Source: Symsagittifera roscoffensis (lineage: Eukaryota > Xenacoelomorpha > Acoela > Convolutidae). Taken from it: a stretch of DNA of 64,000 nucleotides. Each line of letters starts with the position of its first letter. Positions within the stretch are counted from its first letter, which is position 1. The position numbers were made by a program, and so were the translations under genes. Below are positions 48,301 through 60,300 of this stretch, piece after piece. The notes beneath the pieces are model-generated. The model worked only from the letters and a program-made list of their open reading frames with translations. It had not been told where the DNA came from and made no database searches. The stretch covers positions 2,665,926 to 2,729,925 of the forward strand of contig NC_087064.1 in NCBI RefSeq assembly GCF_963678635.1. Reading direction: 5' to 3'.

Positions 48301-51300
48301 ACGCGACCTTCGAAATCAACAGTTAGTCTCACACATTTTTTAATCTGTCCATTAGAAAAAACGTCGTTGTTGAAAGTATTGAACTTGCTGCATGAATCAA
48401 TTCATTTCATGTTTTTCGCCCGCTATGAATATTTAAAAATCGTGAGGCGACAATTTTTCATAAAAAGTCGCTGAGCAGTTTTCCATATTACTCGTGTAAC
48501 CAATTTTAAATGAATCGGCTTAGCAAACAAACGGCCATGCGGGCGTGGGATTGATACGGAATGTTTCGCTGAACAACTAAACAAATAATCTTGATTACAT
48601 TTCCTTGCAACTAATTTGCGCTAGTTGCAACGAATTGTCGTCGTGCCCTTTAAAAACATCTAGTAAACTCCCTGATTTTTAAATTCTTCTTCTTTTATTC
48701 AGCCCACTCGTACAGCATCCTAGAGGATAAACGCACCATGAACAAAATGCCAGGCGGATACTTCCCCGCCTGTGAACTGGGACAGGTGTTCAACTACTTC
48801 ATGGCCTATGCCAGGAAGGAGTACCCGGATGAAGACCACATCAAAATTGGAACTCCCTACTGTCTTGTCAAGTCCAGTGTCCGAAACGGAATGTACTTCT
48901 GTCCCATTGAGTTGGCACACACTTCTTTCAACATGGAGCTGACGCCCCTGAACGAACCCGAGATCAAACTGGTCGAAGTCAAGACCACGCCATCAAGCAT
49001 GTGTATGCAGAAACTCACGAAAGAGTACGCGATAGAACTCCTCGAGAACTCGACTGGAAACACGATGGTTTTCCTGGAGAAACATTGTGGCTTCGAAGGA
49101 AATATGGAGGACCTCAAGGTCGGCAACGGATCCTTCGTGGACCTGGCGACGGGAACCCAGTTTTGCATCCAGGTGTACACTGACACTTTTGGCGATGATG
49201 ACAAAAATACTACGCTGGCTATTTACAAATACAAATTGGAGGGCACCAAACCGTTCCTAGTTGCACATCCTTTTGCCGGCAATAACGGAACAACTTACTG
49301 CAACCATTTCATGATGATGGTAGCTGATATGTGGGGAAAGTAGAGAAAAAAAACTTCAAAGAGAAAAAAACTTCAAAGTTTGTAGCGAAATTTTAAAAAC
49401 TTCAATGCGTTGCTATCGTGTTTTGTATGAAGTTTTGAGCGTATTATTTGTATTATTTATTACATTGTCATCATAATAGATAATAACTTTTCCGAAAAAG
49501 AATGAAACTTTTTTATGTTAGAAAGTTTCATGTTCAGTTTACAGACGCTTCAGTTCAGGTGAGCGGTGGTGAAGTGGTTACGTCTCCGCCTCTCAATCGA
49601 AAGGTCGGATGTCGAGGCCCACCATGATCCGTGCTCGTTGCTTGAGGGTGAAGCAACATCACCCAGCCCAGAAAAATAACCAAAAAAAAATAAAATGTAA
49701 AAGGTAGTTCTTAAACAGGGGCACAACAGCAGTTCGCCGTGATGAGCTGTACAGCTCTTGTATTGGTCCTTTCCCCCGTGGATAAATGGTCTTAATAATG
49801 ACGCTTGAGTTAATGTAAGATAGCTGTGAAAATTGTTCGGAGAGGTTATCATCGATCAATTAAGAAAATGGGCGATCAGATGGCTGCAGTTGGAAAAGGT
49901 GAAAGTTCATTCATTGTAGGGAAAAATCATTTGATTTAGTAGCTCAAAACCATCACGCTTATGAAAAACTGATTCATTTACAAAGATCCACGGGGGAGAC
50001 CCCAAAAGCTTAAGCCAAGAAACGTTACTTTTGGCACAATCTTTCGGAAAATTTGGCAAACACTGTGAACAACCATGTTTTGGCAAGACAGGGTTCAATA
50101 CAAGTTAACGAAAGGCTGAGAGTAACAATTTGGCTCAAAAATCTGCAGTTCGTTAAGGGTCTAAACCAGATTTAGATAAAAAGGCATATGCAAAATTAAT
50201 GTTTATGCGCTACGATATAATGAATGAGGAAAAACTGATCGTTAAAACTCAGTAGAACTTTTCGGTTCAACTCAGTTTAAGCAGAATAAAAAAAATCTCA
50301 GTAAGAGAATTTGGCGTTTCCAGAAAAAATTGAAGTTTGTTTTGTATTTCGCAGATCATTTGAAAGAAGAGTTTTTCATCTGAAATTGAATCGGGCTTTA
50401 AATAGTGTATGTGTAGTAGTGGGGATAAGTTTTACAACAAGCGTTAAAAATAATGCCAAGGAACAACAGCAAGGACCATTTTTAATAAAGAGATTGAAAA
50501 TTCAAAAAAAAAGAGTTTCAAATCTTATACGAGTTATTTCAAAGATCAAAATTATTTTAAGGAAGTTAAAACATATAGGAGTAAAAGTTTTAGGATTTGA
50601 GAAGTACAAGTTGTAAAACTTTTGAGCGAGTTAGGACGGAGCAACTGAATTTACAAAAAGCCGCGGTTAGAATGAAAGCTAATAAGAGTTTATCAAACAC
50701 ATCACAAGAGCTGAAGTGCTATAAGACAACCTGGATAAAGCTGACGAGAAATTAACCAAAAAAATATTCATGTCAATTATTTGAAGGTCTTAGAGATTTT
50801 TTGTGCTCTTCTTACGCTCATGAAATATAGAGTGAACAAAATAACTCTAGATGAAATTACGCATGATTTGAAAATTTGAGTAAGAATAGAAAACTGAGAG
50901 ATTTTTACTTCTGAGATTTTAATTCTAAATTAACAAGTAAAAGTTCTCAGTTGTCTAGTAATAGATCTGCGAAAAAAATGAGATGCTCTTTCCTTGGTCG
51001 CATAACTGGGGCCTGTAAACAAGATTTAGAAATAAAGATAGAGAAAGTGATCATTAATTGGACTTTAAAAATTAATTAGAGCTCTTAAAATTGAGCAGAT
51101 GAGTTTAAAAATTTTAGATCAGATGATCGGTTGCAGCTTGCAACATGATGAAAGATATACAATTTTTATTGATATTGCAGTTAAGTATTCAAAATTTGTT
51201 AAAATAGAACAAAAATAGTGAGTCCAATATCTCTAGTGTAAAGAAAAAAAACAGAAAAAAAACTCTCAAAGATTTTATGCCAGTGAACCCAGAAAAATAG

Positions 51301-54300
51301 GTATCAGTGATGAGGATCTGTTTCAGTAGCTAGCCATGCTTTTTGGCATAATTCAGTTTCTGGGTATGGTACTTGATTGTTTTAAAGTTCAAGTGTGCTG
51401 TGGAATCTTTTTGCTTGAAAACAATTTGAACTAGAAAGAAACAGATCTTAATTTTTCATGAAGTTGGCGAAACACACTGAAATTGATGAAGGGAAAACCT
51501 TGACACAAAAAAGCATAAAACCGAGACTCTACAGAGCTGATGCACAATATTTGGATAAGGGAAAGAGACAGGAAGGAACAATTCTGCAGAAAATCCTATC
51601 TTTCATGCAAAAACTTAAAGAGCCTATGAGCATAAAGAAGATAGTAGAGAGCATAAAAACTGATAGCAGAGCAAACAGCCAAAAACAGTAAAGCTGAACC
51701 TCAAGGCTAGTGCAGGGTTTTGTTCTTGACTCAAGTTTTTGAAGAATTGACTTTCTTTTTAGTGAAGTTTCCTCCTCGTTTTTTGTTCAAATTAATTACT
51801 TGTTGTGATTTAGTACGTTTGTTATGTTTTGACCTTGGCCTCATGTGTTAATTACGTACCGGTCAACGTTTACTCCTAGAAGTCCAGTGGACTTCGCGTC
51901 ACCAGTTGCTCTTTTAAGACATCGGTCAGTGTTAGTTCAATACCTTATCTTAGTTTTTTTAACCTAGTTTAGTTAGATTAGATTACCAGTGGTATTTGCA
52001 CACTTTTATAATGTTGCAGTCATCAACTGATTCGAATCTACGGAGAATTCACGCCTTTTGGCCAAACCACACTGTAGAACTACCCACCCAATGGACCAAC
52101 TAGATAGACCAATTCCATCTGGCAATCATCGCTAAAGAGAATTTAGATATAGATAATCTAAAGGAACCTTTGGAACTGGAAAATACAATCCCTATCTCAG
52201 AAGGCGCCCAGGAGTCAGAAAATGAACCACAGAGGAAAGCCAGGGAGGCCAGAAATCAACAAACCATGAGAGTCTATGAACACGCAGAAGACAAACGAAT
52301 TTCAGAGGAGAAACAAAAATTCGGAGGTACCAGGAGATCCGAGGCCGACAAAAAAACAAGATCTATCTTATGGCCCTAGGAGCGGAAGAAAAGAGAGTTT
52401 TCGCTCAAAAACACCCAAGGGTTGAAGTCCTAGGAATCTCCTTTAAAGAATTTTTCGACCTACTGGAAACAGCTTTTATCAAACCCACAAATATTACGTT
52501 CGAACGCTACAAATTGCTAAGCAGAACGCAAAAGGACAGGTAATCCTATGAACAAATTTGGGGCGCATTGTCGGACCTAGCAAGATTGTGTGAAATTGGA
52601 AACAATGCCGAACAGGAGTGGATAAGAGATGTTTTTATTTTTAATATGAAGAACTGTGATTTACAACGAAGATTACTCTGGCAAACTCTTAATCCAGTGG
52701 ATGCACTCAACCAAGCCATCATTGACGAGAAAGGCTACTACAACTATCTTAAAGTTACAAACATGACAAGATCATTCAGCACGATAGAAATAGCGGCAGA
52801 GTGTACAAAAATTTAATAATGTAAAAAAGGAACCAAGTATGAACATAGAAAAATCTAACACTTGTATGAAATGTGGGAACGCGTTTACCAAGGGTCACTC
52901 GAATGTGTGTCCGGCGAAGAAAATTTTATGTAACATTTGTAAATGTAAAGGACATTTTGGAAGACGTTGTAAATCGAAAGAAAGAAGGCCCGCTGTAAAT
53001 AATATAGACGAAATTGTAAATAGTCAGAATTGAACATACTCCCCAGAAGACCCACAAGCGAGAATCGAAAAAAAACTTTTGTGGAGTGATTAATGCTTGG
53101 ACAGAAGAGGGGATCAGTGACAACGACCATTATTCCGTTCTTAACATCAGAACGATCTACGATACCAATGAAACTAAGAAACTGGTTAAAATTAAATGAG
53201 AGATGACGCGATAGTTAACCTGAACATTCCAGTGGATTCGGCGAGCCCAGTAAGCTTTCTTAAGCAAAATGTCCTACACGAACTGAAATTGAGAAACTCA
53301 CAATTGAAAATCCATTCACTTGACGAGAAAACTCGTGAATTATACTGCGGTTTCACTGATGACGCAATTAACATCATCGGAAAATATGTACTTAGAATAC
53401 AATCTAATGGATGGATTGCGGAAGAAACTCCACTTTTTATCACCACTGGACACGAGAGGAGTAGTGTAGAAAACGATAATCTACCAAGAATTGGAATTGA
53501 AATAGCACAACGACAACCACTCTACCTGTCAACAACGTAACCCTCCCAGATTCGTGTAAGTCAAACAGTCATTCAGATACAACCCTTAGCTTGTACCATA
53601 AATTCAAATGTTTATTTAACAGAGTAGGGAAAAAACATTGGACAGAAAGATCACTCATTTTCACACCCCATTCAAACCCATTCAAACCAAAGGCAGAAGA
53701 AATCCCCTTCCTTTACTAGATAGCGTAAAAGTGGAATTAAATAGAATGGAAAAGGAGGGGCATTTTGTGAAACTAAGCAAATGTGATGAAGACTGCTTTG
53801 TTAGTTCAATGGTAATTACCAGAAAAAAGGACGGTAGTATCAAGCTGGCTTTAGATTCAGAACTCCTTAATGACCAGATATTCAAGAACAAATATTGAAT
53901 GCCAAACATACACGTGCTCATCGACAACATAGACCTCCAACTTACTACTAAAGATTCAGGGGAAGTCTGGTTTAGCAATTTAGACCTGAAAAATGCGTAT
54001 AAACAATTACAATTATGCACAGACACAAGCAAATAATGTAATTTCAGTATCTTAGGCGGTGAAACCACCGGGACTTATCGATTCTTAACGGGGTTTTACG
54101 GACTAGGCGACATGCCGAACGAATTCCAAAGGGTGATGGATTCACTATTAAAAGATATTACTTTTACCAACTGTTATATCGACGATATTTTAATAGCCTC
54201 AAAAGGATTTTTAAACGAGCATACTATTAAAAATTTCAATTGTCTTGGACAACAAGAACATGGCAGTTAAATGGGAGAAATGCGAATTTTTCCAAAAAGA

Positions 54301-57300
54301 AATAGAGTGGCTGGGATTCAAGATTAAGGTCATTCTTCTGCTCGATTAACCAATACATGAAGCTGGTCCCAAATCTGTCAACCCTAAGTTCTCCGCTATG
54401 TCCACTGTTAATACAATAACCAGTTTACCAATGGAATGACGATCACACGAAGGCCTTCGAAGAATTATAGAAACAGATTGTAAACACTACTGAGAACAAC
54501 CATTTCGACATAAAAAGGACTTCAAGATTAAAAATAGACGCTTCACACAGTGGTCTGGGAGCCACATTAGAACAATGGGACGGGAAAAATTGTTTAACGA
54601 TAGCATTCGCTTCTCGATTCTTAAATAGTCACGAATTGAAATATTCAACGAACGAATTAGAAATTTTGGGAGTGGTTTGGGCTACAGAGCATTTATAAAT
54701 TACTTGTACGGCGCCGAGTTTGAGATCGTAACGGACCACAAGGCCTTGTTATTGGCTTTAAAAGATAATCAAAGTAATAAAACTATGCATAGCAGACTGA
54801 CCCATTGGGTTTGATTTTAAGATCAGACATATACCAGGAAAAGACATGTGAATTACAGATTTATTGTCGCGATTACCTTCAGGAAAAGCCCTCCCAACCT
54901 CATACTACGATGACGAATTCGTGGTGGCAACAGTGAAAAAGATTGTTGATAACCTGTCTGTAAATAGTGATGGTAAAAAAAATAATTGTACAAAGAACGA
55001 ATTGTTCAATCCAGTGGATGTAAATAGTATCACTAAATTAGATTACAATAATCCAATGGGCGGAAAGAAAGAAATAACTCTATACATCCAACGGTCGTTT
55101 TTTGCGAAAATTCTTAATTATGTCGATGACACAATTCGTATATGTAATTCTAATCACTCGCGTTCAGAGTCTTGTTTAAGCGGTTGCAATCCATTAAACC
55201 TTTCGAAATTCAATTTTAATTACTTTTGTCTTTCAGATAAATCTTACCTGTTCTTCTTTTCTTGTTCGTTACTATCAGTTGACTCGTCCCTAAACCTCGA
55301 ATGCAAAAATCTAATCTTAGAAATTCTCGGGTCTGTGAAATCGTTAAAAATTTTCACTTCGAGCGGAAAATAAAGAAATTTTTTTAAATTTTGACAACGA
55401 CACAATGACAGGCATTCACAAAAAGTTACTCGCCAAAGATAAGGGAGGCTTGAAGTTACGATTTTCCTTCAAAGAACAATGCTCTAACGAATTAATTAGA
55501 TATATGACAGACGAGGATAAATTACTCAAGGACGTGAAGAAGGCAGTAGAAGAAGGCAGACCACTGGTCAGATTTGGAGCATAACTGAAGACCTTCCCAC
55601 GAGACATCCACGTAAAAGAAGGATTGTTGTTCAATGATAACAAACTAATATTGCCAGCAGCTCTGAGATCTCCATTTTTTTCGCTACTCCCACCCAGGAC
55701 AGTTCGGAATGAAGTCTCTGGCAGAAAACATTTGGTGGCCACATTTGTATAGAGAGATTTATTACCATGGGAAAAACTGTATCCAGTGTATAAAGGCGGG
55801 TAAAACTTAAAAGTGATTTTGGGCACAAACAATAATGAGAAATTGCCAGTTCTATCCGAACCAAATGAAGAATTAGACTTAGACTTTGCAGGTCCATTCG
55901 AAAAAAATTGGGGCAACTCAAAATATTTATTACTATGTATTGATCGCTTCTCAAAATTCCTGTCAGCAAAGGGGGTGAATAACAATTCAGTCTCTTCGCT
56001 TTTATCTTTTATGAGAGATTACTGCCACCTATATGGATTTCCGAAGTTTATCAGAGCCGACCATGTGTCATGTTTTATTTCGAACGATTTTAGAAACTTC
56101 TGCGAGAAGAACAACATTAACTTAATTCTATGTACGGTCGGGGATCACAGTTCCAATGGAGTCGTAGAACGCTCATTTACACAATTAAAGCAAAACTGTT
56201 GGCAATGTCGTTTAACGAACCCAAACCAACCTTGAACGCGGCAATTGATAAAATCATTTGGAATCTTCGTTCAACGAAAAAATCCTCCAATGGATGCTCT
56301 CCATTTTCTAAACAATTTAATAGATCGCCTAATACTTTTTGGAAATCTCTGGTCTCACAGTCAGTAAGGTCAAGGGTTACAGCTCAAAACTGGGGAGAAG
56401 ACGACACTATCGAGGACGACTATCTGGATAACACAGTAGCAGACAAGATGGGATACGAGAGCGATCCAACCGACAAACCTGATCTAAGTCTTTATCGAAC
56501 ACCGCTATCCAATCCATTCAGCCAAGGAAGTAATTGGTTTAGGAAGACAATTAACAGACGGGAAGGCGACCCGTACTTTAAACCCTTTGTTGGAAAACCA
56601 TTGTCGGACACAACGCATACGGTTACACTTGACAATGAACATGTTCTCAGAAAATCGGACTTAGCTTTTAAAAAAATCAACCATTGGCTCCCAGTAAATT
56701 TTCAGCAGTTCCTACTTTGATAGTTAATAGTTATGATTTAGCAGGAAAACGGAAGAAAAATTCCTGATTGAAGAGGATGGACTCGAATGAAACTGGCCCA
56801 ACGACAAGCTACAAACCAATGGGAGCAAAGGCGACAAAACGGAGGAGAACAAAATTTTCGAGTTTTAAAGGTTCAAAATTTGCGTACTCGGACTTACATT
56901 CTGCGTTAGACTTAGATCATTGGGACAAAGTTATAGATGACTATTTGGGTACCGACTCGGAAACTGTATATAATGCTCAAACTTATAATAGTGATAGCGC
57001 TTTAGATCAGTCAGGACGAACCTTAGCGAGCAAAATTACCACTCAGACAACTAGCACATCAACTGCGGGCACAAGTGATAACCCAATTAGGATAGAAAGC
57101 GCTCCTGAAAAGAACCCAGAGATCCCTCCAATAGAAACCCCGAAGGGCAAGGATCCACGTCCCAGAAGAATCCAGGCCCCCAAGGAGCAGAGACCACAGA
57201 AATTGTAGATTCCGACGACGAACACCTGATAACCTTTTCAGGATCGAAAAGCCTACAGACGACATTCACTTCAGATTTTCCTTCGGATTACTTGACATCA

Positions 57301-60300
57301 CTCTAGGACATACTTCCCCATCCAACACTGGTGGCCGAATTAACTCAAGGATCCACTTCAACTCCTTCGTTTATGACACGGAAGATCGCGGTCCTATCCT
57401 CACCATTGGTAGAAGACAGACCCATCATTCAGGACGAAGAGGGGAGTGATATATCTTCAGTCACAGATACAGAAGTGAGAAAGGAGGCGGACATCTTTCA
57501 TTAAACTTTCAACGCCACCTCTGAAAACTCATAAACTCTCTTTTAGTTAAGCTAGCTATAGTGTTGATTTTACCATTGATCACTTTTTTATTTCCTTTAC
57601 CAATTTTCAGCGTAACGTTTTTGTACATTTAGCCTTAGGATCATTTTACAATTGTTACTTTCTTAGTTTAGTTTGTAAAATTTGTCTATATGTCACATAA
57701 CACTAACAGTACATAACATTTCCTTAATTGTCTAGTCGTTGTACATATCTGTACCAATTTGTAGGTAGCCATTATTTTATTATCTCATAGTCATCTCCAT
57801 GTTAATTTGTATATTCTCTGTAAATTCCATTGGTGCTAAGGCTGTTACTTTTTATTTCAATTTTGGCCCTCGTGGAGTGAGAGGAGTGTATGTGTGATAT
57901 TGGCTACCCAGGAAAAGCGCAGATACAATTTTTTTTGCGCAGTGAAGAATGTTGTGATTTAGTACGTTTGTTATGTTTTGACCTTGACCTTTATGTATAA
58001 ATTTCGTACCGGTCAACGTTTACTCTTAGAAGTCCAGTGGACTTCGCGTCACTAGTTGTTCTTTTAAGACATCGGTCAGTTTTAATTCAATACCTTATTT
58101 TAGTTTTTTTAACCTAGTTTAGTTAGATTAGATTACTAGTGGTATTTGCATACTTTTATTACTACTTGTCTCTGATATCACCAGATCAGACCACAAAACG
58201 CTGTTTTTTTCTGAATTTATTTTTTTGATTGAAAGTTTCTTCTTGCAGCCCACCTGCAATATTAAGGTCATCTAAAGTTCGTTTTTGAGATTCTATTATC
58301 ACTTGTTAGATGTTTCCAACTGATGTTTCCTTTCAACAAGGTTACAAAGATAGTCAGTTGTGTTTGCAGTGTTTGAAAATTATTTAAATAACTTGTTTTC
58401 AAACGTTTTTTTGGCTTTTGGAATAATTGGACTTTCCATCCCTAAAACGTCATAGGGGGGTTTAACATTGTTAATTTGGATTTTGTCAGCCAGTCAAAAT
58501 TGAGTTTTTTACGAGCAGTGCCAAGCAATTTTTATTAACAACAGGCGAAGAAGAATAGCTTGGTCTGTTAATGTATGTTAATTATGAAGGCGATGGTGTA
58601 AACTTGATCTCACCTTAGAAACTAGACCGGTTTCGATGCTGAGATGGAAATTTGAGTTATTTTTTTTTCAAATAGATCGTTCTGAATTAAAGTTACAAGT
58701 GAGAAAGCGGGGGAGGGGGGCGGAATCAAAGAACTTACCACTCGACTATAGTCCTGGTGTCAATTCCTACAGACTGGGACGCCTCCAACAGCCACTTGAA
58801 ATGCTTGGGAACGAATCTAACAGGCAACACCGGATCCCCATAAGTCTCAGTGTGCAACACGATAGCCACCGGACCCAATGAACAAGAGGAGGGGACGAGG
58901 CAGCTGTCGAGCTCGGAGGATACGAGGTCCCAGTCTTTGGGGGTCATGTCAAGTCGGGAAGACATACCAGTCCAGTAGTCTAAGAACTGAAATAATAAAA
59001 TGCACAATTTAACTCTAAGAGATTCGAACCCCGCTCCCATAATCTGCTTCTGGTGTTAAACATTCCATACTTCAAAAAACTTGAAAGCACGCTCGAAGAA
59101 AAATTCCACTTCGTTAATTTTTCTGCGAGAAAATGTATGAACTGATATCACAACTGACAAACCAAAAACCCATAAGAACGGTGAAATTAATCACAGAACA
59201 AGTGCAAAAAAGTTGAAGATAAAAGTGTTCACATGGGAGATCAGTTACCGTGAACGTGCATCCCTGTTTGGCTGCAAACTTCTGTAGATGTTGTTGAGTG
59301 TGCGACAACAACACTTCCCTTTCCTGTCTGCTATCTGAAAAAAAAAGAACCAAGGTTTTCTTCATCAGCTGGCAAAGAGTAGAGCTCATAGTGGGCCTCG
59401 AACCTCGACCTTTTAATTGAGAGTCGGAGACCCACTTCATCTCTCCAAATTATCATTTCGAGTGGTTGCTCATATCAAGTCTTATTGGAAAACTTTAATA
59501 GATCTTACAGACACTTTTTGTCTTCAAGATTCTTGAAATTTTGTCGAGGATCTTCACCGATTTTCGAGAATCTTGACCATGTTTTCAAATATTTTTCTTC
59601 AAGATTTTTGACAGACTTTAAAATGTTTCAAAGATCCTTCAAAATTTTTTTAAAAAGATTCTTCAAAGTTTTTCAAAAAAATCAAGATTCTTTAAGATTT
59701 TTTATAGATTTTTCAAATATTCAGTAAAACTTGAGAAAGATCGTAAAGATTGTTGTGGGTACCTGTGCAGTTAGAGACGATGAATGTTTTCACTCTATTC
59801 TCTCTCAGAAATCTAACTGTGTTCCTCCATTGTGTGTTCTCTATGAATTCACCCCTCAGAACAGACAGCACCAATTCAGAGTCCACGGCAACTGGCCTCA
59901 CACACCCAGCTAATGTCTCGTCACGGCCCAGTTGCTCCACTAACTTGCCTAGAAACCAATATTTGTAAATCAATATTTAACTTTTTAATGATCGAAGAGA
60001 GAGCTGTATTGTTAGAACAGTATCTTTACACAATAGTTATAGCAAATCCAATAAAAAAGTAATAAAAACAAAAATGAATGATTAAATTTTCAATAAAAAA
60101 TTCTTTAAATTTTTTCCTTTCCTCCCAGATTTTCTTCTTTTTTAGGTTATTGGAAGTGGATCAAATTAGGGAAAAAACCTGGAAGCAATTGTAGGAGCAA
60201 TTGATTCGATTTTAGCAACAAAAAATCTGTCTAGATTTAAATAAAGAGTTCGGTCTAGATTCCTCCGTGAAAATTAGTCAGACAAACGGTAATATTCAGA

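Larger units (their letters stand above)
51801..58158 (+). mobile_element. Decayed Ty3/gypsy-type LTR retrotransposon
   Basis: LTRs of 208 and 209 bases flank 5.9 kb, with target duplication TTACT at 51796-51800 and 58159-58163. Order is gag, zinc knuckles, protease, RT, RNase H, integrase, then a 3' open frame, which is the Ty3/gypsy order. Many stops and frameshifts show it is inactive. It lies in the sixth intron of the large gene on the opposite strand. No clean primer-binding site or polypurine tract was found. Confidence 0.85.

Noticed and set aside
47922-48332. Minus-strand frames opposite the nested gene
   Set aside because: The plus strand has signal peptide, splice sites and phase agreement; the opposite frames are shadows.
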